The notes under the pieces were generated by a model. The model was not told the DNA's origin. It saw only the letters and a program-made list of their open reading frames with translations, and did no database searches. This document shows positions 11,646 through 22,168 of a DNA stretch of 64,000 nucleotides, one piece after another. The position numbers and the translations under genes were made by a program. Source of the DNA: Corydoras sp. C115 (lineage: Eukaryota; Chordata; Actinopteri; Siluriformes; Callichthyidae). Location of the stretch: contig JAFMOC010000704.1 in NCBI GenBank assembly GCA_019802505.1, positions 16,001 through 80,000 on the forward strand. The letters are read 5' to 3'. Position 1 is the first letter of the stretch. Every line of letters begins with the position of its first letter.

Positions 11646-12040
11646 CAGTGGAGGATGATGGATGGATGGATGGAAATCTCATTGTTACCATTTGTCGGGT
11701 AAATAAATACAACAAAATATCATTTTAAAATGCCCTGATTTCTTCTTGCTTGTAAATAAATCCTGATTTGCAGTGTGCACTCACAGTACAGCACCACATC
11801 ACCTTAAGCTTAAAGCTCAGAAAGCGTTTTATTCACCCTCACCTCACCTCAACTGTAACTCTATTATTTGGAATTTTATTTGGAATAATTCTCATGCCAA
11901 AAACAGATATTATTAATATGAAATTCCCAGATGTATATCTGAATGGGAATCGAGGGCTTTCAGATAAGATATTGCATGGAAGCTGCATGAGAAGGCCGAT
12001 AAAACAGCAAGCGTGAGATAACTAAATGGAAAGCGCTGTT
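11638..12040 (+). repeat. 403-bp duplicated flank, copy 2
   Basis: Second copy of 10711-11113. Only a few substitutions were seen (for example AAATACATACAAC against AAATAAATACAAC). Beyond 12040 the sequence continues into single-copy DNA with TTCGAAGCG, so this is probably the original flank. Confidence 0.96.
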
Positions 12041-12693
12041 TTCGAAGCGTTTGCATTAGAACTGTTGACACTTCGGACTCGTTTCCCCAGAATTTCTACT
12101 AAATCGACTTGGACATACCCACGCCCTCCCCCCTAAGACTCTGGATACCTCGGGTGGGTGTAACTTGCAGTAAACAAAAAAATCAGGTCTTTCAACTCGG
12201 TCCTCGCCCACATTCTCCCAACCTGCAAACTTTCAGCGAAACAGCCCTTAAGTAAATGCATGAAACCAAAGAATCCCCTGCCTTTAAGACCTTTCCCTGC
12301 CGTTCGCTGTTGTGCAACTACAGAATATCTTTATTGAGTTGAGAGTTGGTCTGTTGTTTTTCTTCTAATTCCTGTGCATTCCAGGATTTTCTGAAAGATC
12401 ATGACTCCATAATAAATTTTCAATATTTTATGTGCAGCTTAAGACATTTAAACGGCACCTGACGGCCTCTTGGGTTGTGCTAGGCTGCAGAACAGATTAA
12501 TGCTCCCTACAGAACTCACATGTTGGTGTATACGTCTCTTTAAATAAAGGCTTGTAACCTGGGAGAAGAAGCTATTTACCAAAAATGCGGCACACCTGCA
12601 GGGCCTGGAGGGGTGTGTAAATTAGCCACAGTGAAAGTGCTACGTGACACATTCTAGCTGGAGATGAACACGGGGATCACGGCGAGGCCACCC
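12041..12693. other. No gene seen
   Basis: No repeat recognised and no coding frame of note. Confidence 0.45.
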
Positions 12694-13047
12694 ATTCCAT
12701 CCATCCATTATCTTCCACTTTATCCTATATTAGGGTCGCAGGGTGGTGGTGGGGGGGGTTCCCCATGTCCATCCAGGGGAGAACGTTTCGGGCGCTGGGC
12801 AGATACACCCAGAACAGGGCACCAATCCATCACTGGGCACACACTCACTCACACAGACACACTCTATATGGGGCAATTTGGAGAACTCAATTGACCTTGA
12901 TCCATGTTTTTGGACTGTGGGAGGAAACCGGAGAACCCGGAGGAAACCCACGCGGACACGAGGAGAACATGGAATCTCCACCCAGATTGGGATTCGAACC
13001 GGGAATCCCTAGTGCTGAGAGGAGAACATAAGCCACCGTGCCGTCCC
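12694..13047 (-). mobile_element. SINE-A copy, full length
   Basis: GGAT tail complement, then CTTCCACTTTATCC, the complete body and the B-box complement. The A-box region has a small deletion (GAGAACATAAGCCACCG). Confidence 0.95.
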
Positions 13048-13085
13048 CTATCAGTATCTATTATACTGACGTCCCCTATCAGTAT

Positions 13086-13484
13086 CCCTAGTGCTGAGAG
13101 GAGAACATGCCAAACACGAAGACACCGTGATGAGACGTTGTCCATCCATCCATCTATTATCTCCCGCTTTATCTTATATTAGGGTCGCGGGGGGGGGGTT
13201 CCCCATGCCCATCCAGGGGAGAACGTTTTCGGGCGCTGGGCAGATACACCCAGGACAGGACACCAATCTATTACTGGACACACACTCACTCACACACACA
13301 CACTCTGTATGGGGCAATTTGAAGAACTCAATTGATATTGATCCATGTTTTTGGACTGTGGGAGGAAACTGGAGAAACCGGAGGAAACCCACGCGGACAC
13401 GGGGAGAACATGGAAACTCCACCCAGATTGGGATTCGAACCGGGAATCCCATGCTGAGAGGAGAACATGCTAACTACTAAGCCA
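13086..13484 (-). mobile_element. SINE-A head fragment plus a full copy
   Basis: 13086-13129 is an antisense head fragment. 13141-13484 is a near-complete antisense copy with a GGAT tail complement and the TCTCCCGCTTTATC variant. The short CCCTATCAGTAT motif occurs twice just to the left (13045-13090), suggesting a small local duplication. Confidence 0.92.
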
Positions 13485-13820
13485 GTCATAAGTCATAAGT
13501 TCTATAAAGTCATTCCACACTGTTTACAGACTTGACTTTAATCAAAGCTGACGCAGCTTTAGCTGCAGGACCGGCGGGTTCTGCATGCGGCGGGCGGGTG
13601 CTGCACTGTGTGCAGAAGTCACTTGCAGGACTGCATGTTGAACATACCTGCAGATTACAAACTACAATCATCAGTATTCTCACACACTGTAGGTGTTATT
13701 GACGCCTGTCGCCATGACGATGTCCTTCAGAGCTGTATATAGAGAGGTGTGTGTAGCTTAGTCAAGCCCAAGTGTGGACACGCCCCCTCCTGGCCTTCCA
13801 TCGTCTATTTCCTCCACTTA
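13485..13820. other. No gene seen
   Basis: No coding frame. The right end (about 13775) has GTGTGGACACGCCCCCTC, resembling a Tc1-like terminal repeat remnant. Confidence 0.4.
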
Positions 13821-13864
13821 ACATATAGATGGACTTTGTAGTTTTACAATTACAGACTGTAGTC

Positions 13865-14505
13865 TAGATCAGATCTTGCCTCAAGTGGAGGAGTTTAAGG
13901 TTCTCGGGGTCTTGTTCACGAGTGATGGTAAGATGCATGAGATGGACAGACGGATGAACGCGGGGTCAGCAGTGATGCGGACTCTATACCGGTCTGTTGT
14001 GGTGAAGAAGGAGCTAAGCCATAAGGCAAGGCTCTCGATTTACCACTCGATTTACGTTCCATCCCTCAGCAATGGTCATGAGCTTTGGGAAATGACCAAA
14101 AGAACAAGATCCCCAATACGAAATGGGTTCTCTCCGCAGGGTGGCTGGGCTCTCCCTTAGAGACAGGGTGAGAAGCTCGGTCCTCCGGGAGAGACTCGGA
14201 GTGGAGCCGCTACTCCTCCACATCGAAAGGAGCCAGTTGAGGTGGTTGGGGCATCTGGTAAGGATGCCTCCTGGGCGCCTCCCTAGGGAGGTGTTCCAGG
14301 CAAGTCCAGCTGGGAGGAGACCCCGGGGACGACCCAGGACACGCTGGAAGGATTATATCTCTCAGCTGGTCTGGGAACGCCTCGGGGTTCCCCCAGTCGA
14401 GCTGGTGGAGGTGTCTGGGGCGAGGGAGGTCTGGGTCTCCCTACTTCGGTTGCTGCCCCCGCGACCCGAACTCCGCACAAGCGGAAGATGATGGATGGAT
14501 GGATG
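13865..14505 (+). mobile_element. 5'-truncated non-LTR retrotransposon (LINE)
   Basis: A 641-bp insertion flanked by the perfect direct repeat GACTGTAGTC (13855-13864 and 14506-14515), a target-site duplication. It carries the last part of a reverse-transcriptase-type ORF and ends AAGCGGAAGATGATGG plus GGAT repeats. The 5' part is missing, as is usual for target-primed reverse transcription. The tail is nearly that of SINE-A. Confidence 0.93.
13876..14491 (+). pseudogene. LINE ORF, C-terminal part, frameshifted
   Basis: The first frame (13876-14160) reads VEEFKVLGVLFTSDGKM and later RSVVVKKELSHKARLSIYHS, typical of the region after the catalytic core of fish LINE reverse transcriptases. The reading then shifts: RRVAGLSLRDRVRSSVLRER, SQLRWLGHLVRMPPGRLP and GRRPRGRPRTRWKDYISQ are in the frame of 14123-14491. 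A small deletion near 14110-14125 explains the shift. No catalytic YxDD motif is present because the 5' part is lost. It is dead as a protein gene. Confidence 0.9.
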
Positions 14506-15029
14506 GACTGTAGTCCATCTGTGTTCTTTGTTGTTGTTAGTCCCCTGTTGGTTCTCTGTTCTCTGTTGGTCAGGAGCATCACAGAACAGGTATCATTTGG
14601 GTGGTGGATTGTTTATTGTCAGTTCTGCAGTGACACTGATGTGGTGAGGGGGTTTTAGTGCAGCAGTGCTGCTGGAGGTTCATTTCTCCACCTCAGTGAC
14701 ACTGCTGGGATAGGAATAATGCACCCACCCAATAACCCCTGCTCTGTGGTGGTACTATTGGGGTTCTGACCATTAGAGAACATTAGAGAACAGAGTACTA
14801 CAGTTGTAGTAGTGGTGTAAGAGTGTAAGGTATGGTTTGGTTGTAGGTGTTAGTGAGAGAACGTGGGTCCAGTGAGGTCACAAAACGTTATTTTAAGTGG
14901 GATTTAGGAGAAATGAGTTCCTGTCTATTGGAACCGAGTGTGTGATCGGAGAATCCACGCAGAACAGTCATGTGATTCTTTGGCCCAAAGGAATTTTAGT
15001 CCAATTTACTAAAATATAGTTTCAACTCG

Positions 15030-15788
15030 GGCGGCACGGTGGCTTAGTGGTTAGCATGTTCTCCTCTCAGCGCTGGGGATTCCCGGCTTGAATCCCAATC
15101 TTGGTGGAGTTTCCATGTTCTCCCGTGTTCGCGTAGGTTTCCTCCGGGTTCTCCGGTTTCCTCCCACAGTCCAAAAACATGGAAACATCATTCATTCATT
15201 CATTATCTTCCGCTTTATCCTCTATTAGGGTCGCGGGGGGGGTTCCCCTTGCCCATCCAGGGGAGAACGTCTCGGGCGCTGGGCAGATACACCCAGGACA
15301 GGGTGCCAATCTATCACTGGACACACACTCACTCACACACACACTCTATATGGGGCAATTTGGAGAATTCAATTGACCTTGATCCATGTTTTTGGACTGT
15401 GGGAGGAAACCGGAGATCCCGGCGGAAACCCACGCGGACACGGGGAGAACATGGAAACTCCACTCAGATGGGTATTCGAACCGGGAATTCCTAGCACTGA
15501 GAGGCGACCAGACTCAGGGATCTGGTTTCCATGTCCTCCCCGTGTCCGCGTGGGTTTCCTCCGGGTTCTCCGGTTTCCTCCCACAGTCCAAAAACATGGA
15601 TCAAGTCAATTGAATTCTCCAAATTGCCCCATATAGAGTGTGTCTGTGTGAGTGAGTGTGTGCCCAGTGATAGATTGGTGTCCTGTCCTGGGTGTATCTG
15701 CCCAGCGCCCGAAACGTTCTCCACTGGATGGGCATGGGGAACCCCCCCACGACCCTAATATAGGATAAAGCGGAAGATAATGGATGGA
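15030..15788. mobile_element. Cluster of three SINE-A pieces (+, -, +)
   Basis: 15030-15183 is a sense head that stops after CCAAAAACATGGAAAC. 15189-15507 is an antisense near-full copy with GAAT tail complement. 15525-15788 is a sense copy lacking the tRNA head but ending GAAGATAATGGATGG. Copies of opposite orientation abut, so the cluster can fold back on itself. Confidence 0.9.
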
Positions 15789-16200
15789 TTATTGGGTTCT
15801 TTAATTTAGTTGAGTCAGCTTTAATTCGGTGGAATATTACAGAAATGTTCTGCAGTGCGGGTTGGAGAACGCTCTCGCTGTGGATGTTATATAACAGCTA
15901 CTACTCTTCAAATAGTTGTCTGACAGAACTCATCATGTGATTGCACACAGGCCTGAAGGCAGCGTCCTGATGTAGTGAGTAAAAATACCAGGTTCGAGGA
16001 TCGGCGTGTTACCAGAAATAACAGCCGCAGTCTGTTGGAGGTCTTTTGTTGTGAGTTGGAATGTTAAAAACACACGATTTCATCCGAAACTTATCGTCTA
16101 TCTGTACGATAAATCAAACCTGCACTCAACGGAATCACAGCCACGTCTGATTCTTATGATTCTCAACTCGAGTGAACAGGATCTTTAAAGATTTACAGTG
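15789..16200. other. No gene seen
   Basis: Single-copy-looking sequence. No protein similarity recognised. Confidence 0.45.
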
Positions 16201-16904
16201 TTGGAAATGAATGGATGTCTCGCCTGAGACATTTCTGTGGAAAGTTTGTATGTTCTCTCTGGAAATCTAACACTGGACACACACTCACTCACACAAACAC
16301 ACTCTATATGGGGCAATTTGGAGAATTGACTTGATCCATATTCTTGGATCTTGTAGGAGGAAACCGGAAAACCCGGAGGAAACCCATGTGGAACGAACCC
16401 ATGGGGAGAACATGGAAACTCCACCAGATTGGGATCCATGTTTTTGGACTGTGGGAGGAACCCGGAGAACCCGGAGGAAACCCACGCGTACAAGGGGAGG
16501 ACATGGAAACCAGATCCCTAAGTCTGGTCTCCTCTCAGTGCTAGGAATTCCCGGTTCGAATACCCATCTGGGTGGAGTTTCCATCTTCTCCCCGTGTCCG
16601 TGTGGGTTTCCTCCGGGATCTCCGGTTTTCTCCCACTGTCCAAAAACGTGGATCAAGGTCAATTGAATTCTCCAAATTGCCCCATATAGAGTGTGTTTGT
16701 GTGAGTGAGTGTGTGCCCAGCGATGGATTGGCGTCCTGTCCTGGGTCTATCTGCCCAGCGCCCGAGACGTTCTCCCCTGGATGGGCATGGTCCAGACACA
16801 CAGTGTCTGTGTGTGTGTGTGTGTGTGCCCAGAGTTAGATTTCCAGGGAGAACATACAAACTTTCCACAGAAATATCTTAGGCGTGACATCCATTCAGTT
16901 CCAA
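16201..16904. repeat. Large inverted repeat built around SINE-A copies
   Basis: 76-bp outer arms at 16201-16276 and 16829-16904 are reverse complements with few mismatches and are not SINE sequence. Inside, an antisense SINE-A (about 16267-16523) faces a sense SINE-A (about 16524-16791), with the centre near 16525. The right arm keeps the SINE 3' body and a TG run that the left arm lacks. Confidence 0.88.
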
Positions 16905-17330
16905 CCGGAGAACCCGGAGAACCCGGAGGAAACCCACGCGGACACGGGGAGAACATGGAAACTCCACCCAGATCGGGATTCGAACCTGGAGCCTCGGCGC
17001 CGAGAGGCGGATGTGTCGCCCGCTCGGTGGCTTAGTGGTTGGCATGTTCTCCTGGGGATTCACAGTTTGAATCCCAATCTGGGTGGAGTTTCCATGTTCT
17101 CCGCATGGGTTCGTTCCACATGGGTTTCCTCCGGGTTCTCCGGTTTCCTCCCACAGTCCAAAAACATGGATCAAGGTCAATTGAGTTCTCCAAATTGCCC
17201 CATATAGAGTGTGTTTATAGAGTGAGTATCTGCCCAGCGCCGAGACGTTCTCCCCTGGATGGGCATGGGGAACCCCCCCCACTCCCGCGACCCTAATAGG
17301 TTAAAGTGGAACATAATGGATGGATGGATC
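16905..17330. mobile_element. Two SINE-A pieces, - then +
   Basis: 16905-17015 is an antisense head segment carrying the GTCCAAAA-proximal region and B box complement. 17019-17330 is a sense copy with a normal A box but a deletion in the body between GAGTGTGTTTATAG and TATCTGCCCAGCGCC. It ends AACATAATGGATGG. Confidence 0.88.
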
Positions 17331-17449
17331 TAACTGAAGGTGACATGGCAGTGCAGTGAATAGTGCTCCACCGGAATGGAACCCTGATCAGAAATCTGAT
17401 AATTCATTAATACTAATCAATAAACAGTAATTAATAGTCACACTCCCGG

Positions 17450-17451
<2 letters not shown>

Positions 17452-17508
<57 letters not shown>
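17452..17508. repeat. (CA)n microsatellite
   Basis: About 28 CA units. CA- and C-rich imperfect sequence continues to about 17660. Open frames through it are low complexity. Confidence 0.97.
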
Positions 17509-17509
<1 letters not shown>

Positions 17510-17716
17510 GACTGTGAATGCATGCACGCACACACATGCATCCACACGCCCATTTGTGCAAAACACACCGTTACCCCACCCCCACCCCCATCACCCCCGT
17601 CCACATGCACACATGTACACACACATATAGATTCACACACAAACACACACTCCCACAACACAGAACAGGTTCCGCTCTCGCACATTTCCTTTGAATCCAG
17701 CAATTCGGGTGGGGGG

Positions 17717-18112
17717 GCGGTTAACACCTCCACCCTTCCAGCACTGGGGTTCCAGGTTGGAATCCCAATTTAGGTGGAGTTTCCATGTTCTCCCCTCTGT
17801 TCCCTGGTTTCCTTTCCACAGTCCAGAAACATGAATTCAAGGTGAATTGGCTGCTCTAAAATGCCCTTTCATTGCCCTTGGGCGACACAGTGGCTTAGTG
17901 GTGAAGTTTCTGTGTCTGCATTCTCCAGTTTCCATCCACAATACAAAAACATGTATTTAAGGTAAATTGGCTGCTTTAAATTGCCCCTACCCAAATTGAC
18001 CATATATAGTGTGTATGTGTGAGTGGGTGTGTCCAGTGATAAATTGCCATCCTGTCCTGTCCTGTCCAGCGCCCGAGATGTTCTCCCCTGGATGGGCCCC
18101 CCCCCCTATAAT
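17717..18112 (+). mobile_element. Two old SINE-A relatives in tandem
   Basis: 17717-17870 and 17880-18112 keep the A-box-like GTGGCTTAGTGG (second copy), GGAGTTTCCATGTTCTCC and CAGTCCAGAAACATG motifs. Both have AAGGTGAATTGGCTGCT or AAGGTAAATTGGCTGCT in the middle instead of TCAATTGAATTCTCC. This middle is shared with the dimer left halves near 31150 and 33000, marking an older subfamily. Confidence 0.8.
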
Positions 18113-18124
18113 AGATACTGATAG

Positions 18125-18479
18125 GGGACGGCACGGTGGCTTAGTGGTTAGCATGTTCTCCTCTCAGCACTAGGGATTTCCGGTTCGAATCCCAGTCTGG
18201 GTGGAGATTCCATGTTCTCCTCGTGTCCACGTGGGTTTCCTCCAGGTTCTCCGGTTTCCTCCCACAGTCCAAAAACATGGATCAACGTCAATTGAGTTCC
18301 CCAAATTGCCCCAAATAGAGTGTGTATGTGTGTGAGTGTGTGCCCAGTGATGGATTGGTGCCCTGTTCTGGGTGCAGCTGCCCAGCGCCCGAAACTTTCT
18401 CCCCTGGATGGGCATGGGGGAACCCCCCCCCCCCCCGCGACCCTAATAGAGGATAAAGCGGAAGATAATGGATGGATGG
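18125..18479 (+). mobile_element. SINE-A copy, full length
   Basis: Complete from GGCACGGTGGCTTAGTGG to GAAGATAATGGATGGATGG, with a C-tract of about 15 in the variable GGAACCCCC region. Confidence 0.96.
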
Positions 18480-18482
18480 AAT

Positions 18483-18705
18483 ATGGGTCAGATGATCACC
18501 ACACAATCTGTACATGGCTGTCCTACACTGTTGCCTCGGTCCTCACAAGGTTTCCTCCTTAAAATAACAACATAACAGGATTTTTTGTCTTGCCACTGTC
18601 TCTTCGGCTCGCTCTTTGGGGGTTTAAAGGCTTTTAACTCTGTAAAGCTGCTTTGTGACGATGTACTATTGTAAAAAGCGCTGTATAAATAAACTACTTA
18701 AACTA
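18483..18705 (+). repeat. Dispersed repeat with AAGCGCTGTATAAATAAA tail
   Basis: TTTTTTGTCTTGCCACTGTC, GGGGGTTTAAAGGCTTTTAAC and CTGTAAAGCTGCTTTGTGACG, then TGTAAAAAGCGCTGTATAAA, form a 3' end found widely in fish genomes (from memory; family not assigned). It is non-coding. Confidence 0.65.
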
Positions 18706-19396
18706 TGAGACAATGCATGTCAAAATTGGACAGCTTTTAAAGTCTGCTTACGCAACGTCGCATATTACATGTGATTACAGTAAACAACCGTGTTTGTCTT
18801 ACATCTGCATTAAGCAAACTGGGGACGGACACCAGGACAAGTATACGGTTGTGTAAATAGGAACCAACCCTCGGTGTAATAGCGGCCTCCGTGTGATACC
18901 TCCAGAAGCCATGCATCAGGGGGAGGAAATGGCAAAGCCCACGAGGACGGCGACATGTAATTAAAGCAGGTCTTCGCACTAACGTGTCATTTGAACTCCC
19001 GGGAGAAAAGCCAGTGGGTGGTTCGCACTATTTGAGTTATGTAAGCAAGTCAGTGCGTTGCCAGTTGCTGCAATTTGTATTTGGTGTCATTAACTGGTGG
19101 CCTCATGGGTGGGGCTCCGGTCTGCATAGCATTATGACAGGCACTCCATCAATCACCATGAGTTCTACATTCACAAATCACAACCCAAGAGCGGAAAGAG
19201 CCACTTGAACCATGATCTATTTCTACTTTCCAAACAATGGCACTTAATCAGGGAGCAGTGCCATTAACTGACCCTCTGTGTTAACAAAAAACACGGGCTC
19301 TTGTTGGTTCTACCTTCTCCTTGTTCTGTTGCCATGGTGTCCACTTCGAGGTTCAGAGAACGTTTGCAGTATATTTTTGTACGTAAGCCCATGATA
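18706..19396. other. No gene seen
   Basis: No repeat or coding region recognised. Confidence 0.45.
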
Positions 19397-19970
19397 TTCC
19401 TGGTTCGAATCCCAATTCCTCCGGGTTCTCCGGTTTCCTCCCACAGTCCAAAAACATGGATCAAGTTCATTGAGTTCTCTAAATTGCCCCATATAGAGTG
19501 TGTGTTTGAGTGTGTGAGTGTGTACCCAGCGATGGATTGGCGCCCTGTCCTGGGTGTATCTGCCCAGCGCCCGAGACGTTCTCCCCTGGATGGGCATGGG
19601 GAACCCCACCGCGACCCTAATAGAGGATAAAGCGGGAGATAATGAATGAATGAATGAATGAATGAAGCCCATGATGTTCCTGGTTCGAATCCCAATCTGG
19701 CTAGAGTTTCCATGTCCTCCCATGTCCGCGTGGGTTTCCTCCGGGTTCTCCGGTTTCCTCCCACAGCCCAAAAACATGGATGAAGATCAATTGAATTCTC
19801 CAAATTGCCCCATATAGAGTGTGTATGTGTGAGTGAGTGTGTGCCCATCGATAGATTGGCGCCCTGGCCTGGGTGTATCTGCCCAGCGTCTGAAACATCC
19901 CCTGGATGGGCATGGGGAAACCCTCCCGCGACCCTAGTAGAGGATAAAGCGGAAGATGATGGATGGATGG
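19397..19970 (+). mobile_element. Two SINE-A copies as a tandem duplication
   Basis: 19397-19664 (GAAT tail) and 19677-19970 (GGAT tail) both start at TTCCTGGTTCGAATCCC and are preceded by the same non-SINE bases, AAGCCCATGAT. This looks like a local duplication of about 285 bp rather than two insertions. Neither has the A box. Confidence 0.85.
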
Positions 19971-20005
19971 AAGCCCAAGATGGATGTACTGTTCTTGAGT
20001 GTTGG

Positions 20006-20190
20006 GGGGGGGGGGGTTCCCCATGCCCATCCAGGGGACGTTTCGGGCGCTGGGCAGATACACCCAGGACAGGGCGCCAATGTATCACTGGATACACACT
20101 AACTCTCACAGACACACTCTATATTGGGCAATTTGGAGAACTCCAGATCCCTAGCGCTGAAAGGAGAACATGCAAACCACTAAGCCTCCG
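20006..20190 (-). mobile_element. SINE-A copy, internally deleted
   Basis: Antisense body from GGTTCCCCATGCCCATCC with a jump from TTTGGAGAACTCCA to the B-box-distal CCCTAGCGCTGAAAGGAG. It is linked to the preceding sense copy by AGCCCAAGATGGATG and TGTTCTTGAGTGTTGG, a linker that recurs at 26542-26585. Confidence 0.85.
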
Positions 20191-20268
20191 TCTGAGAAAT
20201 TAGCCACAAAAACACTACATAGCTGCTTAATTAAAAGATGGACTACAGTCTGTAATTATAAAACAGTG

Positions 20269-20817
20269 TGGTTTCCTCCGGGTTCTCCGGTTTCCTCCCA
20301 CAGTCCAAAAACATGGATCAAGTCAATGGAATTCTCCAAATTGCCCCATATAGAGTGTGTCTGTGAGTGAGTGTGTACCCAGCGATAGATTGGCGCCCTG
20401 TCCTGGGTGTATCTGCCCAGCGCCCGAGACGTTCTCCCCTGGATGGGCATGGGGAACCCCCCCCCCCCCCGCCCCCCGCGACCCTATTAGAGGATAAAGC
20501 AGAAGATAATGGATGGATGGATGTTTGTTACAGTAACTTCTGCACATAAGCAGTGCAACACGCACTTCGGGTTTATTGCCCCGTCCCTCCCATGTGCATC
20601 AAATAAAGAGATGAATGGGTGTATCTGCCCAGTGCCCGAAACGTTCTCCCCTGGATGGGCATGGGGAACCCCCCCGCGACCCTAATAGAGGATAAAGCGG
20701 AAGATAATAAATGGATGGATGTTTGTTATAGTAACTTCTGCACATAAGCCGTGCATCACGCACTTCGGGTTTATTGCCCCGTCCCTCCCATGTGCATCAA
20801 ATAAAGAGATGAATGGC
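20269..20817 (+). mobile_element. SINE-A 3' part and a 198-bp tandem duplication
   Basis: 20269-20523 is a sense SINE-A lacking the head. Its last part plus the following single-copy segment (ACTTCTGCACATAAGC to AATAAAGAGATGAATGG) is repeated once at an offset of 198 bp, giving a second SINE tail at 20617-20722. Confidence 0.9.
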
Positions 20818-20819
20818 AC

Positions 20820-21244
20820 GCAACGCTGCCTTTTGGGAAAGTGCTGGATGTTCAGTTCAGAGTGATTCATGAGCCTTTGATACCTCTTTTGCCACCACCA
20901 CAGCATCCAAAATGCCTCCAGCATACTGGTTGCCCCTCCCTGTTTGTGTGTGCCAAATCGTCCAGAGCCATCTAAGCCAGTTCGACCAGATTTCAACAGG
21001 CTGTCAGTCTCATCCTCCCCCACCCTACCCCCCACCCCACCCCCCACTCCACCCGACTCCCATTCCCAAGTGAACAAACAAGGTTTTAAAGCCCCTGAAC
21101 AACCCTCCACCCCGTGAACACTCAGCCAAGGAACATGTTGTGTTTAGCCTTAAATGAACTATCATTCTAATTCCATAAGCACCCGCCATCTTTAGCTCCA
21201 CTCTGTGATCTGGCTTGCAGCAGCACTGCAGTCTACGCGCAGGG
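20820..21244. other. No gene seen
   Basis: The 142-residue antisense frame at 20682-21110 runs into the SINE tail and a C-rich tract. It has no domain I recognise and is not called. Confidence 0.45.
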
Positions 21245-21396
21245 CAGGGGGCGTCGTCAGACCTGGGCTTTTGGGGCTATAGCCCCGGATGTTTGGTCAG
21301 TTGCCGCTGATCAAATGAGGGCAGCTTTCTCTGCAGCCTCTCCTCCAGCAGCGGGACCCAACGATGGAGTCACCGTCAGCTGTTTGTGCTTCCAAG

Positions 21397-21474
<78 letters not shown>

Positions 21475-21700
21475 GAGACAGATTTTTTTCACCAGCATCA
21501 GGAGTAAAGTTACCGTAATAACTGTATGTCTGCTGTAAAGAGCAGCTTCTCAGCTTTCACAAACCGTCAGAATTTTTCTGAAGGCGCAAACTTTTGCAGA
21601 GTTACGGTATTTCAAATCAAACCTTGTTAAAAGTCTCATCTGCGACCGACTCGTAAAACAGATTCATGCTTTTCTGCTGAAGCTCAGGTTCATTTATTCA
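21245..21700 (+). repeat. Dispersed repeat D1, copy 1, with (GT)n inside
   Basis: Matches 61282-61696 in the same orientation almost throughout (AAATGAGGGCAGCTTT, CAACGATGGAGTCACCGTC, AGTAAAGTTACCGTAATAAC). Both copies contain a GT microsatellite at the same place (21401-21471 here). The class is unknown; no coding capacity is seen. Confidence 0.9.
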
Positions 21701-21802
21701 AAATGTTTCAGCCAAAAACATCATTTATTAAACTGAATGTGCTCTCCACTGCTGACAGACACATTTCACATGTTATTTAATTTTATCCAATATAAATAAT
21801 GA

Positions 21803-22157
21803 TGGCGGCACTGTGGCTTAGTGGTTGGCATGTTCTCCTCTCAGCATTAGGGATTCCTGGTTCGAATCCCCATCTAGGTGGAGTTTCCATGTTCTCCCCG
21901 TGTCCGCGGGGGTTTCCTCCGGGTTCTCCGGTTTCCTCCCACAGTCCAAAAACATGGCTCAAGGTCAATTGAGTTCTCCAAATTGCCCCATATAGAGTGT
22001 GTCTGTGTGAGTGAGTGTGTGACCAGCGATGGATTGGCGCCCTGTCCTGGGTGTATCTGCCCAGCGCCCGAAACGTTCTCCCCTGGATGGGCATGCCCCC
22101 CCCCCCCCCCCCACCCTAATATACTGTAGGATAAAGCGGAAGGTAATAAATGAATTA
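21803..22157 (+). mobile_element. SINE-A copy, full length, with 11-bp TSD
   Basis: Flanked by ATAAATAATGA at 21792-21802 and 22158-22168. The head is GGCGGCACTGTGGCTTAGTGG and the tail GATAAAGCGGAAGGTAATAAATG. Confidence 0.93.
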
Positions 22158-22168
22158 ATAAATAATGA

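Larger units (their letters stand above)
13821..14800 (+). mobile_element. Palindromic MITE-like repeat split by a LINE
   Basis: The sequence around 13828-13864 (GATGGACTTTGTAGTTTTAC and on) and 14506-14800 (GTAGTCCATCTGTGTTC and on) forms one element once the LINE at 13865-14505 is removed. The right part is the reverse complement of 28081-28400. It contains internal inverted repeats such as GATGGACT...AGTCCATC. Related pieces lie at 33639-33800 and 57990-58110. The family name is not known to me; the structure suggests a non-autonomous DNA transposon. Confidence 0.75.

Noticed and set aside
11099..11728. Open frames of 181 and 209 codons in the second array
   Set aside because: Same satellite artefact as in the first array.
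10841..12016. Duplicated 82-codon open frame in both flank copies
   Set aside because: Identity follows from the recent duplication of the DNA. No domain, signal or codon pattern supports coding.
19264..20115. 283-codon antisense frame
   Set aside because: It consists mostly of SINE-A sequence read through several copies; the peptide repeats the same SINE-derived words.
20682..21110. 142-codon antisense frame, Gly-rich
   Set aside because: Begins in C-rich low-complexity DNA and ends in a SINE-A tail; no domain.
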